A stretch of 44,234 nt of DNA from Verrucomicrobiaceae bacterium (GTDB lineage Bacteria; Verrucomicrobiota; Verrucomicrobiia; Verrucomicrobiales; Verrucomicrobiaceae). The translations under genes were made by a program, and so were the position numbers. Under the pieces are notes generated by a model. The model ran no database searches. It was not told the origin of the DNA and saw nothing but the letters and a program-made list of their open reading frames with translations. This document shows, piece after piece, positions 18,974-28,132 of this stretch. Positions within the stretch are counted from its first letter, which is position 1; each line of letters begins with the position of its first letter. The DNA lies in contig CANJVS010000002.1 in assembly GCA_947477755.1 (NCBI GenBank), positions 1 to 44,234 of the forward strand, in the 5' to 3' direction.

Positions 18974-20128
18974 TCACTTACTCATCAAACTAACAAATTC
19001 AGCGACAAATCGATCACGGCTGAAGTGCTTTCTGCTGTGCTTCGCAGCAGCGGCACCCATTCGGTGTCGAAGTTCAGCATCTCCGAGCACCTCGTTCATG
19101 CGTTCCGCCAGTTCAGCGGGTTTGCTGGGATGCACGAGAAAGCCAGTGATCGAGTCTTGCACAATTTCAGGAAGCCCGCCACTTCGGGAGGCGATGACTG
19201 GCAGGCCAAAAAAGGCTGCTTCGATGGCCACGGTTGGCAGGGGGTCGGGAGTTCGACTGGGCACGACGCAAATATCCAATTCTCCATAAATGTCCTTTCG
19301 GTCCGCCACAAAACCGTGCCAAAAAAGGCGACTGCCCAATCCCAGCACCTCCGCCCGCTGCTTTAATTCGGCGACAAAATCCAGGGAACCGTCGCCAAAG
19401 ATATGCAATTCCGAGATCGGGTGTTTGGCCGCGACGAGGGAAAAGGCTTCCAGCAAATCCTGATGCCCTTTCCAAGATCCGATCTGTCCCGCGATTCCGA
19501 AGCGGACTCCGCTCCAATGCCTGGGCGGCACTCCTCCAGCAGGTGCTGGGTCACTCAATCCGTTGTGGATCACATGGATCTTGTCCTCGGGAATGCCGAT
19601 CCGCAGCAGAGACTCTTTGACGGCTTGAGAGACCGGCACAAAACCACGCAGCCGACGTGACAAGGCACCGAGAACTTTTCGATACTGTGGCTTGTCGGGA
19701 ATCATTTCATGGAGCCAAAACCAGTCCCGCCCTGTGTTTAGAAATGGCCAGAGCACCAGGAGGTGATGCCAGTTGGTGTGAATGATTTGGTCAGGGGTCT
19801 CTTTCCTCAAAAAGCGCGCGTAGTCCAGCCAGAGTCCCGGTACGCGGATCAGTTGATCGGCGGTCATTCGCAGGCACTCCAGAGTCATGGTCGCCGAAAT
19901 GAAACCAATCCTCATGCATGCCTTGGTGAAACCCAACTCGTCTAGCCGCGCTCTAAATTTTCCATCTCCCCACAGGCTAGTCACATAGCTGACCTCATGC
20001 CCCGCCTGGAGCAGTCCCTGACCAAGTTCCAGAGCCATCATTTCCTTGCCGGAAAGCAGGCCCGCTCCGCAGATGATGGTTACTTTCACAAGGTACGCGG
20101 GTAGATTTGGATCCCGGATGTTTCTCAA
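18974..20128 (-). CDS. GT4 glycosyltransferase (tandem paralog B)
   Basis: GIAGQIGSWKGHQDLLEAFSLV; VPSRTPDPLPTVAIEAAFFGLPVIASRSGGLPEIV. Confidence 0.92.
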   Translation of the reverse strand: MRNIRDPNLPAYLVKVTIICGAGLLSGKEMMALELGQGLLQAGHEVSYVTSLWGDGKFRARLDELGFTKACMRIGFISATMTLECLRMTADQLIRVPGLWLDYARFLRKETPDQIIHTNWHHLLVLWPFLNTGRDWFWLHEMIPDKPQYRKVLGALSRRLRGFVPVSQAVKESLLRIGIPEDKIHVIHNGLSDPAPAGGVPPRHWSGVRFGIAGQIGSWKGHQDLLEAFSLVAAKHPISELHIFGDGSLDFVAELKQRAEVLGLGSRLFWHGFVADRKDIYGELDICVVPSRTPDPLPTVAIEAAFFGLPVIASRSGGLPEIVQDSITGFLVHPSKPAELAERMNEVLGDAELRHRMGAAAAKHSRKHFSRDRFVAEFVSLMSK

Positions 20129-20139
20129 CTTTTCATTTT

Positions 20140-20745
20140 TCAGCGTTTTCGTAGCACGGCCAAACTATGCACTGTCTCCACCAGTTCGAAGGCGGGGTCT
20201 TTTGAGGCCACTTCGGAAAAAAACTGGGTGGAACCAAGGACTCGATATGGCTCGGAAGGAGGAGTGATGGCATCATGAAGACAGAGTATTCCTCCAGACT
20301 GAATCCTCGGGGCGACGATCCGCCAATCTGTCTCAATCCCTGCTCGTGAATGATCTCCGTCAATGAAGGCAAAGTCGAGATCAGCGGGGATCAGTTCCTG
20401 GGCATTCGAGCTGAATTCCCGAATGATCCTGACCGCATTTCCCACCTTGGAGCGCCTGAAATGGCGCTCAGTGATACTCCAGCAGGAGTTGGGTTTGCCG
20501 CCAGTTTCAGGCCAGGGATCGACACAATAGAGCAGGCCGCCATGAGCGAGGGCACGAACGATGCGGACCGCCGACACGCCTTGAAAAGTACCGATCTCCA
20601 GAGCCACACGCTTTCCTTTGGCGTGACTAGCCAATGCGAGTAACTCGCTTTCAATGGTCTGCGTGCATGGTTGTGCAAGGTGAAGGGCATGAAGCAGGTT
20701 GAGGATTCGGGGGCGTCGATCGAACATGGAAAAAGCTAGAATCAT
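20140..20745 (-). CDS. Class I SAM methyltransferase (Methyltransf_24/CmcI-like)
   Basis: KGKRVALEIGTFQGVSAVRIVRALAHGGLLYCVDPWPE ... LDFAFIDGDHSRAGIETDWRIVAPRIQSGGILCLHD. Confidence 0.87.
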   Translation of the reverse strand: MILAFSMFDRRPRILNLLHALHLAQPCTQTIESELLALASHAKGKRVALEIGTFQGVSAVRIVRALAHGGLLYCVDPWPETGGKPNSCWSITERHFRRSKVGNAVRIIREFSSNAQELIPADLDFAFIDGDHSRAGIETDWRIVAPRIQSGGILCLHDAITPPSEPYRVLGSTQFFSEVASKDPAFELVETVHSLAVLRKR

Positions 20746-20772
20746 TACGATAAGGGCGGAATAAACGAATTT

Positions 20773-21537
20773 TCAAAGGCCTTTTTTTTGACCGAAATAG
20801 GACATGTGTCGGCCAAACGGGAAGGCCAGTCGCCTGGCGAACGAGTTCTTAAATTGCTGGGTGCATAGCTTCGCTGGGTTCACCCTCGGCAAAAGCAGCC
20901 ACTGATGGTGGCTGCTTTCCATGGTTTTGACCGTCAGCCCCGCGTCCCGCAAGTAACCTCGGATCATCCAGAAGAAAAAGAAGTTCTCGCGTGGCTGCAC
21001 GCCTGAACCCGAATTGAAGGGCCTGCCGGTCAGCCATGAATGAAGCCATCCAATAAGCATTCCGTTGAGATAGTTCTCAGTCGTCAGGCAGAACTTTCCA
21101 CCAGGCTTCAACACACGCGCCATCTCACGCGCCATCTGAGGTGGATGCGGGACATGCTCCATGCATTCGCAACTGATGACCAGATCAAACATGGCATCTT
21201 CAAATGGCAGGGCTTCTGCATCCCCTTGCACAAATTCCACCGACGACTCCTGGGTCGTGGCGGACTCTCGGGCGATCTCAATGGCCGTCAGGGAAAAATC
21301 CAAACCCACGATGCGAAACTGCGGAAGCTTTTTCGACAGCCAGACCGCGAAGCCTCCGCGCCCGCAGCCGACTTCCAGCACACGGCAGGCCGGATAATTC
21401 TGGATCTCCCGATACACCGACTTATACCATGGATGCTCCAAGGGAGACGCGGTCTCTCCTGAGGATTTCATCTGCTTGTGCCACTCATCGTAGTCCTTGA
21501 GGATGTCGGCTGGATTTTCCGTGTTGTTGTCTTGCAT
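20773..21537 (-). CDS. Class I SAM methyltransferase (Methyltransf_11); start at MQDNNTENPADIL
   Basis: VLEVGCGRGGFAVWLSKKLPQFRIVGLDFS ... FDLVISCECMEHVPHPPQMAREMARVLKPGGKFCLTTENY. Confidence 0.92.
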   Translation of the reverse strand: MQDNNTENPADILKDYDEWHKQMKSSGETASPLEHPWYKSVYREIQNYPACRVLEVGCGRGGFAVWLSKKLPQFRIVGLDFSLTAIEIARESATTQESSVEFVQGDAEALPFEDAMFDLVISCECMEHVPHPPQMAREMARVLKPGGKFCLTTENYLNGMLIGWLHSWLTGRPFNSGSGVQPRENFFFFWMIRGYLRDAGLTVKTMESSHHQWLLLPRVNPAKLCTQQFKNSFARRLAFPFGRHMSYFGQKKGL

Positions 21538-21550
21538 GAGATGCTCGGAT

Positions 21551-22768
21551 TCAGGAGTTCTTGAGAAGGGCGTAGGCGTCTGCCACGGCCTGCACGCTGC
21601 TTTGGAAGGAAAAACCATCCAGCAACTGAGGGGACACGGTACGGTTCGCTTCTGGCTGGGCCAGTTTGCAGAGGCAGTCTGCCAACGCGCTGCCATCGCC
21701 AAACGAAAAGGTCTGGTTCGGTGGCTGAACGCCCAGATCTTCCGCACTGCCGCAACGGTCACTGATCACGCACGGCAGTCCGCTCGCCATCGCCTCGTTG
21801 ACCACGAGGCCCCAGGTTTCACCATAGTCGCTTGGCAGCACCAGGCAATCGGCGGCCACATAGGCATCGGTGATTTGTGTTTGGTTCAGGAAGCCGGCGA
21901 AGGAAGCGGAGGGCACTTCTGATCTCTGGTTTCTGACCTCTGACTTCTGACTCTCAGCATCGAAGACGACGTGGCAGGCAGCGCGGAGTTCGGGGCCGAG
22001 TTCGCCGGAGCCAGTGAAGAGCAGATGGAGTTTCGGCAGTCGTCCGCTCGCGATCAAAAGCTGGGCCGCTTTCACTAAATCCATTGGCCGCTTCTTGGGG
22101 ATGAACTTGCCACAGAACAAAACGCAGAACGCATCCTCAGGTATGCCCCACCGCCTTTTAATTTCTGCTTTCTGCTTTTCTATTTCAGCTTTCTGTCTGC
22201 CGAACCTCTCATTGTCCACGCAGTAGGGGGCGGATAGAAGTCGGTCAGCCTTGATGCCATGGCTCTCATAGAGTCTGCGATTGGCCTTTCCGATGCAGAG
22301 AAACTTATCCACGCGGACGAACAGCCAGCCCAGCAGCACGCGCTTCACCCGTTGTTTCCAGAGGGAGGCGGGCGGTGCCAGATCGTTGCTCTCGCCGCGC
22401 AGCCAGACTTTCACTCCGGCTTTGCGCGCCTCATGCACCGCCTGCCAGTAACCTGCCACCTGCCAGCCTTGAATCCACAGGGCTTTCGCTCCGCAGGCAC
22501 GCAGCTTTGCGGCGAGTGGTTCACTGGAACGGCACTTCCAAAACGAAGCGGGGGTGACATCCAGCGGCGTCTTCAAAAACTGGTGGGGATAGCCAGCCAG
22601 CATGTCCAAGTCCCAGGCAAAGTGGGCGCCAAACTCCTTGTCATGACTCACGCGTGTGGCGTGATCGCTCAGGTACCAAACTTCAAACGGCACCCGGCCA
22701 TCCCGCGCCAGTGCCTGCCAGAGCGGCACTTGGTATTGGATGGGGTGGGTGGAGAGGATGATCAGCAT
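21551..22768 (-). CDS. GT4 glycosyltransferase containing two in-frame heptamer-repeat tracts
   Basis: FCGKFIPKKRPMDLVKAAQLL; VLPSDYGETWGLVVNEAMASGLPCVISDRCGSAEDL; low-complexity RQKAEIEKQKAEIK and ESQKSEVRNQRSEV. Confidence 0.9.
   Translation of the reverse strand: MLIILSTHPIQYQVPLWQALARDGRVPFEVWYLSDHATRVSHDKEFGAHFAWDLDMLAGYPHQFLKTPLDVTPASFWKCRSSEPLAAKLRACGAKALWIQGWQVAGYWQAVHEARKAGVKVWLRGESNDLAPPASLWKQRVKRVLLGWLFVRVDKFLCIGKANRRLYESHGIKADRLLSAPYCVDNERFGRQKAEIEKQKAEIKRRWGIPEDAFCVLFCGKFIPKKRPMDLVKAAQLLIASGRLPKLHLLFTGSGELGPELRAACHVVFDAESQKSEVRNQRSEVPSASFAGFLNQTQITDAYVAADCLVLPSDYGETWGLVVNEAMASGLPCVISDRCGSAEDLGVQPPNQTFSFGDGSALADCLCKLAQPEANRTVSPQLLDGFSFQSSVQAVADAYALLKNS
21915..21958. repeat. Heptamer tract R3 (minus strand AGTCAGA|AGTCAGA|GGTCAGA|AACCAGA|GATCAGA|AGTG)
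   Basis: Exact 7-bp phasing over about 6 units, within the GT CDS. Confidence 0.85.
22157..22198. repeat. Heptamer tract R4 (minus strand GACAGAA|AGCTGAA|ATAGAAA|AGCAGAA|AGCAGAA|ATTAAAA)
   Basis: 7-bp phasing over 6 units, within the same GT CDS. Confidence 0.85.
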
Positions 22769-22774
22769 GGGTGT

Positions 22775-23641
22775 CTAGGCTTGTGCGACGATCCATGAGG
22801 TGTGCTCCTCCATGGCCCCTGCCTCATAGGCGGCAACCAGCTCTGGAAGATTGTCCAAACGCTTCAGGCAACTGACAAGTCCGTAACTTTGCAAAATCCG
22901 CATCCACCCGTTCCCACGCGCCACCTGATACACGGAAAGTTGCGTGTAGTGCCTTTGCAGAAACTGCACGATTTCCCCATGAGTGTGGGCCGTCAGCAAC
23001 TGCGGGTGAAGTTCCAAAAACAAAGTCGGATGGCAGCGCTCGATCAAGGCCTGAGCGCCCTCGAGGACAGAGCCTTCAAAGCCTTCGACATCAATCTTCA
23101 TGAAATCCACCTGGGGCAGGCTCAATGAATCCAGCCTTCGAACCTCAACGTTCATCGATCCATTTTCCGCCGCATGTGCATTCAAGCCAGGCTCGAAGCT
23201 GATCACCCCGTCCTTACTTCCAGCGGCCACTGGCAGGATGGTGATGCTTGGTTCCAAATGATTTCCAGCCACGTTGGCCCGGAGTTCGATCAGGTTGGTC
23301 GGATCAGGTTCCAGGCAGATGATCGCGCCTTCCCCTTTCAAGTAGGCGGCCAGCATCAAGGCGTAACCACCAATGTTGGCTCCCACGTCCACCAGTATCA
23401 TACCTGGCCGGACAAGTTGCTTCAACAGATGTCGTTCTTCGACGTAACGTTCACCCTGCAACCATAGCAGCTGCTGGGCCTTGGAACGCGAGACATCCAG
23501 AAACAGAGATTTCCCAAAAAAGGGTCGCTTCACCATGGATGGCTCACTCACTCCACGAAAAATGACGGCTGCGATCCTCAGCGCGTGCAGACGATAGACA
23601 AAGGCGACTCCACGCCCCAGATGCCAGAATAGGTTCTTCAT
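22775..23641 (-). CDS. FkbM-family methyltransferase; start at MKNLFWHLGRG (ATGA overlap)
   Basis: MILVDVGANIGGYALMLAAYL ... LEPDPTNLIELRANV ... RRLDSLSLPQVDFMKIDVEGFEGSVLEGA. Confidence 0.92.
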   Translation of the reverse strand: MKNLFWHLGRGVAFVYRLHALRIAAVIFRGVSEPSMVKRPFFGKSLFLDVSRSKAQQLLWLQGERYVEERHLLKQLVRPGMILVDVGANIGGYALMLAAYLKGEGAIICLEPDPTNLIELRANVAGNHLEPSITILPVAAGSKDGVISFEPGLNAHAAENGSMNVEVRRLDSLSLPQVDFMKIDVEGFEGSVLEGAQALIERCHPTLFLELHPQLLTAHTHGEIVQFLQRHYTQLSVYQVARGNGWMRILQSYGLVSCLKRLDNLPELVAAYEAGAMEEHTSWIVAQA

Positions 23642-24849
23642 CCGATTTTCTCGAGAAGGTTGCTCCATCGCCCGCCATAGATTTGCCAACTGAGCCGTTC
23701 ACGGACGGCAAGCACCGCCTGCTGCATCTGTTGACGCAAGGATGCGTCTTGGGCCAGTTTTTGAATTCGCCCGGCCAGCGCATCAATGTCTCCTGCCTGG
23801 ATTAAAAAGCCGGTTGAGCCCTCCTGGATCAAGTCAGCGGCCCCCGCCTCATGCGTGGCGATCAATGGCAGGCCAGTGGCCAGCGCTTCAATCTGAACTT
23901 GGGCAAGGCCCTCAAAAAAACTTGGGAAGACAAACACATCAGCCTGCCGCATGAGGCTCGCCACCTCCTGTCGGTTTTTGGGACCCAGCACCTTGACCGT
24001 CGGTGGCATGGTTGCTGTTTCGCTGGTCGGAATGCCGCCCGATCCGGCAAGCCAGAGTTCTGCGTCAGGCAGGGAGAGTCTCCGCCAAGCTTCCAGCAGC
24101 ACCGGCAGGCCCTTGCGTGCGGTCAGTCCGCCGACAAAGAGAAACACCACCCTCTTTCCGCCGCGTTTCTCAGGCGGATGAAACAAAGCCAGATCGGTGC
24201 CGAAAGGAATGATGCGGATCTTGGATTCATCGACACCTTCGGTCACCAGCGTCTGCTTCACAAAATCACTGGGTACCACGATCACATCTGCCAGCGCATG
24301 CTCCTCACGCTCAACCGCCACGATCTCAGCCGACTTCTTCGGAGCAGAGGTGCTCCATTCGGGGAAACGCTGGCGTAAGTTTTCAAAGATGCGCTCCTTG
24401 GCTGTGGGATGCCCGATGCTTTGATCGAGGATAAATGTCCGTTTCAATGCCTTGGCCCGCCGCCCCAGCAACCAAGCTGACGTATCAAACCCAATCACTA
24501 TATTGGTTGCGAGGATTTCGCGATCTGGAATGGCTTCTTGAAACCGGCGGTTGCGCTCGAAGAAGGCTGCCTCTTCTCCCACCGAGCGTGCTGCCTTGCG
24601 CGCCTGCCAGTCCATGAGTGGCAGGGTGCGGAGCTTTGAACGAGGGATCTCCATCATGCGTTTTCCGAGACGACGGCTGATGTTTGCCGGGCAGAGTTTC
24701 AAGAGCCGCGCGGCCCAGCCATGTTTAGCCAGGGCAAACCCCGTCCAGAAGCGATGCAGCAGCCCGTTCGAACTCAGCTCGCGGGCCAGATGCGGCGCAT
24801 ATTGCGTGCCTGGATGCACGAGCAGAACTTGCGGCTTGGATGCTGTCAC
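23638..24849 (-). CDS. GT4 glycosyltransferase
   Basis: VVFLFVGGLTARKGLPVLLEAWRRL; FPSFFEGLAQVQIEALATGLPLIATHEAGAADLI. Confidence 0.92.
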   Translation of the reverse strand: MTASKPQVLLVHPGTQYAPHLARELSSNGLLHRFWTGFALAKHGWAARLLKLCPANISRRLGKRMMEIPRSKLRTLPLMDWQARKAARSVGEEAAFFERNRRFQEAIPDREILATNIVIGFDTSAWLLGRRAKALKRTFILDQSIGHPTAKERIFENLRQRFPEWSTSAPKKSAEIVAVEREEHALADVIVVPSDFVKQTLVTEGVDESKIRIIPFGTDLALFHPPEKRGGKRVVFLFVGGLTARKGLPVLLEAWRRLSLPDAELWLAGSGGIPTSETATMPPTVKVLGPKNRQEVASLMRQADVFVFPSFFEGLAQVQIEALATGLPLIATHEAGAADLIQEGSTGFLIQAGDIDALAGRIQKLAQDASLRQQMQQAVLAVRERLSWQIYGGRWSNLLEKIG

Positions 24850-24862
24850 TCGTTGATGCCTC

Positions 24863-25720
24863 TCAGGTCTTCGGTTTGCGGAAGGCGATCATGAGTTCGT
24901 GGCCTTCCATCGGCAATAGTTTCGGACTGCCGTCCCACGCTCGGAGTGCTTCCATCGGGTAGGGATGTGTGGCTGCAATGAAAGCGCGGCGATCACTCAT
25001 GCGCTGAATGAACACATCGTCGATCAACTGTGGATGAACGCCGCCCCAGCTCCGATGCCAGCCTTTGGGATTCCTGGCGCGAAGCGCCAGCGACCCGTTG
25101 GGGGTGAAAGCGATGAAGAGCCCTCCGGGGCGCAGCGCCCGTTCTCCGAGTGCGATCATGCTCTCCACCGACGGCACATGCTCGATCACATGACAGGAGA
25201 GAAACACATCACACGACTCCGGGCAGATGTCGGCCAGTTCCACCGTGGCGATCTTCAGTTTTTCTCGCGCATAGTTGGCACGTGGCTTGGAAATCTCAAA
25301 GGCCTCCACCGAGAACCCAGCCTGCTGGAGCTGATGACTGCCGTAGCCCCAGGAGCAGCCAAAATCCACTACATGGCCGCCTGGTGTCCCGCCCAGGGCG
25401 CGGATCACTTCGATGTAGCCAAGGTAGCTTGTGCTGAGACTCGCGAAGTTTTCCCTTTTCAAGGCTTCGAGGTCGGCGTCTGTCGGCAAATCCGTGGTCG
25501 TGCTCTCTTCGTAATCGCTCTGATAAAACTGCTCGTTCTCTTCCTCCGTCGTGGTCGGCGTCCTGAAGAGCAGCGCGCAGTGGTTGCAACGGCGGAACGA
25601 GGTAACCAGCCACTTGCGATCCAGCGCAGGACCGCCCATGCCGCCACAGGAAGGACAGTGGAAACCGCGATTCAAGATCGACTTAATCGCGCACAGGCGA
25701 AGGTAGTGAAGGCTGCGCAT
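24863..25720 (-). CDS. SAM methyltransferase with N-terminal zinc-ribbon-like CPSCGG...CNHC
   Basis: HVVDFGCSWGYGSHQLQQAGFSVEAFEISKPRANYA ... CHVIEHVPSVESMIALGERALRPGGLFIAFTPNG. Confidence 0.9.
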   Translation of the reverse strand: MRSLHYLRLCAIKSILNRGFHCPSCGGMGGPALDRKWLVTSFRRCNHCALLFRTPTTTEEENEQFYQSDYEESTTTDLPTDADLEALKRENFASLSTSYLGYIEVIRALGGTPGGHVVDFGCSWGYGSHQLQQAGFSVEAFEISKPRANYAREKLKIATVELADICPESCDVFLSCHVIEHVPSVESMIALGERALRPGGLFIAFTPNGSLALRARNPKGWHRSWGGVHPQLIDDVFIQRMSDRRAFIAATHPYPMEALRAWDGSPKLLPMEGHELMIAFRKPKT

Positions 25721-25722
25721 GT

Positions 25723-26289
25723 TCAGTCAGAAGTGTGTCTGGTTGGCAGCAGGCGTGCGGGCACGCCTGCGATCACGGACCCTGGAGGGAAACTTTTAGT
25801 GACGACAGCACCGGCGGCCACGACGCAGCCATCACCAAGCTCCACGTCTTTGAGGATGACGGCTTTTGCCCCGATCCAGCAGCGGCTGCCGATCTTGATG
25901 CAGCCCTTCTGCATGGGCTCGTTTCCAGGTGAGAGGCCCAGACCAAAGCTGTGATTGCTGTCCGTCATGTAGATATCCGGGCCGAACATGTTGTCGTCCC
26001 CGATCTCGATCAGGCCGCAGGCGTCGAGCATGACATTGCGGTTGAAGTAATTGCCGTTCCCGATCTTGATGCGGATGCCATCGTGATCGGTGTTCTCCGG
26101 CCAGAGCCAGCAGCCCTGGGTGAAGGCATTCAATTTGCCGATCTCGATCTGCGACACGCGGCGGCAGCGGCCACCGCCTTCCATGCGATTGGGAGAGCCT
26201 TGCTTCATGCCCAACCAACGATAGGCAAAAAGCCTGATCCGGCTCATCAGCCCGCGCGGCGCATTCAGCAGCAGGGATTCAATCTTCAT
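25723..26289 (-). CDS. Left-handed beta-helix (hexapeptide) acyltransferase
   Basis: IGNGNYFNRNVMLDACGLIEIGDDNMFGPDIYMTDSNHSFG ... IGSRCWIGAKAVILKDVELGDGCVVAAGAVVTKSFPPGSVIAGVPAR. Confidence 0.93.
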   Translation of the reverse strand: MKIESLLLNAPRGLMSRIRLFAYRWLGMKQGSPNRMEGGGRCRRVSQIEIGKLNAFTQGCWLWPENTDHDGIRIKIGNGNYFNRNVMLDACGLIEIGDDNMFGPDIYMTDSNHSFGLGLSPGNEPMQKGCIKIGSRCWIGAKAVILKDVELGDGCVVAAGAVVTKSFPPGSVIAGVPARLLPTRHTSD

Positions 26290-28111
26290 GGGCACAGGGT
26301 TCTGTGGTTTCTAGCGGCGGGAAAGGGGCCAGCGGCCTTGTTCCGTGTGACAGCTTTCTGTAGTCCAAGATGGCCCGGGCACTCACCGCCTTGCGGGAAC
26401 AGAGGGCGGCGGGCAGCGCCTGGAGAAACATGCTCAGGCCATCCAGAAACGCCTGCGTCATGCCGTGCCGCCAGGCATGGATGAAATGCCGCCAGGTCCT
26501 GGCGGGCAGAAAAAGAGGCAGCAGCCAGGCCGGTGTGCGCCGCACGGTCATCACGAGGTCATTGCAGACCACAGAGCGGTGTTGTGCGGCAAAGTCACGA
26601 GCCACGCTGGTCTTGTCATGCCAGACGTGAACCCCTGGCAAGGCCATGATCTCATGGCCGGCATTAATCAGCCGAAGACAGAGATCTTTTTCCTCTCCGC
26701 CGTAGCTGCCTGGCACGGCATCATACACACCGACTTGCCGGACCGTCTTCAGCTTCAGGATATGACCGCAGCCGATAAAGATGCCTGTGCGCTGGGCTGG
26801 CTGCCTCTCCACCGGTTCGGCCCGGTCGGGTGAAAGGATGTCATAGGCCACAGCCGCGACGTTGGGGCGTCTCTCCATAAGACTTACGGCCAGCGCGATT
26901 TCATCTTCCCGCAAAAACCATGAGTCGTCATCCAGGCTGACGAAGTAGTCCACGCCTTCGGTGAGCATCCATTGATTGCGCGCAGCCATGTAGCCGCGGC
27001 CAGGTTCCCAGCGAATCCATTCCACTTCAGGATAGCGCTGTGCCAGTTCTGGAGTCGCGTCCGTCGAGCAATCGTCAATGACGGACACGCGCACGCGGCA
27101 GCCTTTCTGAGCGAAAGCGGACTCAATGGCCTTGGGCAGAATCTCAGCACGGTTGTGCGTGACGATGCCCACCAGCACGGAGGGTGGCTTTTGCTGAGGG
27201 TTCTGGTCAGATAACTGGGTGGATTCACAGCCGTCATCAGCGCTTTCCGGCAGGCGTGGTTGACGCGACCTCAGATAAGAAAGAATACCGAGCCGCGGCA
27301 TCGGGCGACGCAGGTGGCGGAATCCCCAAAGGCTGGCAGGGATTCCCCATAAACCTGAGGCAATGCCCGCAAAGCGTCTCTGGCCCGCCATGAACCAGAT
27401 CACATTGGCTACCTGCAGTGCTCCATAAATCCAGAGTGTGATGGGGTAACGCAGCCAGGTCAGCAGCGCCGCATTTTGGATGGTGGCGGTAGTGATCTCC
27501 GGCCGGCTGTGATGGGTCAGTTCGGTGTCGTGGAAGACCCGGAGATCATTGCAAAATCTGATTTGGTGGCCTGAGGTGTGCAGTTGCAGGGACAGGTCTC
27601 GCTCCTCCAGCCCATAGGCATCCGGGCGGTCAACGTATCCGGACAAGGTTCGATAGACAGAGGCTCTCAGGGCATACCCGCAGCCAGTGTAGTCAGTCAC
27701 GATCTCAGACGTTTCCCTCAGGGGCGGCATCCTTTCATTTCTCTGGGAGATCACTGTGGCGAAGCAGGCGGCTTCGGGTGAATCCTGCACATGTTTGATC
27801 AGTCGGGCGAAATAATCGTCATCCACTGGCCAGGAGTCATCATCGAAGGAAGCAAACACTTCATGGCGTCCAGCCAGGAGGCAGCGGTGACGGCCTCCGC
27901 CAGGGCCAACCCGATGCGGTGATGAGATCACCTTCACCGAGGGGAAGACCTGGGCGAGCCTCTGCTCCAGGACAGCATCGCTTGCATCCACATGCAGGAT
28001 GATTTCCGCAGGCACTGGGTCACAGGCCAGGATGCGTTCGATGGCCTGAAACACACGCTCCCCTCGGGAATACGTGGGGATGCCAACTGTGATGGGAACC
28101 GTCGCTGACAT
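26279..28111 (-). CDS. Tandem double GT2 glycosyltransferase (two GT-A domains in one polypeptide)
   Basis: Domain 1 VGIPTYSRGERVFQAIERIL...FASFDDDSWP...GLEERDLSLQL; domain 2 VGIVTHNRAEILPKAIESAF...FVSLDDDSWF...GGEEKDLCLRL. Confidence 0.92.
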   Translation of the reverse strand: MSATVPITVGIPTYSRGERVFQAIERILACDPVPAEIILHVDASDAVLEQRLAQVFPSVKVISSPHRVGPGGGRHRCLLAGRHEVFASFDDDSWPVDDDYFARLIKHVQDSPEAACFATVISQRNERMPPLRETSEIVTDYTGCGYALRASVYRTLSGYVDRPDAYGLEERDLSLQLHTSGHQIRFCNDLRVFHDTELTHHSRPEITTATIQNAALLTWLRYPITLWIYGALQVANVIWFMAGQRRFAGIASGLWGIPASLWGFRHLRRPMPRLGILSYLRSRQPRLPESADDGCESTQLSDQNPQQKPPSVLVGIVTHNRAEILPKAIESAFAQKGCRVRVSVIDDCSTDATPELAQRYPEVEWIRWEPGRGYMAARNQWMLTEGVDYFVSLDDDSWFLREDEIALAVSLMERRPNVAAVAYDILSPDRAEPVERQPAQRTGIFIGCGHILKLKTVRQVGVYDAVPGSYGGEEKDLCLRLINAGHEIMALPGVHVWHDKTSVARDFAAQHRSVVCNDLVMTVRRTPAWLLPLFLPARTWRHFIHAWRHGMTQAFLDGLSMFLQALPAALCSRKAVSARAILDYRKLSHGTRPLAPFPPLETTEPCAHED

Positions 28112-28132
28112 GATCAGATCAACCTTCTCAAA

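Noticed and set aside
24965-25954. 329-aa plus-strand ORF
   Set aside because: Antisense to the Zn-ribbon methyltransferase and hexapeptide acyltransferase, both with clear motifs; no recognisable domain in the translation.
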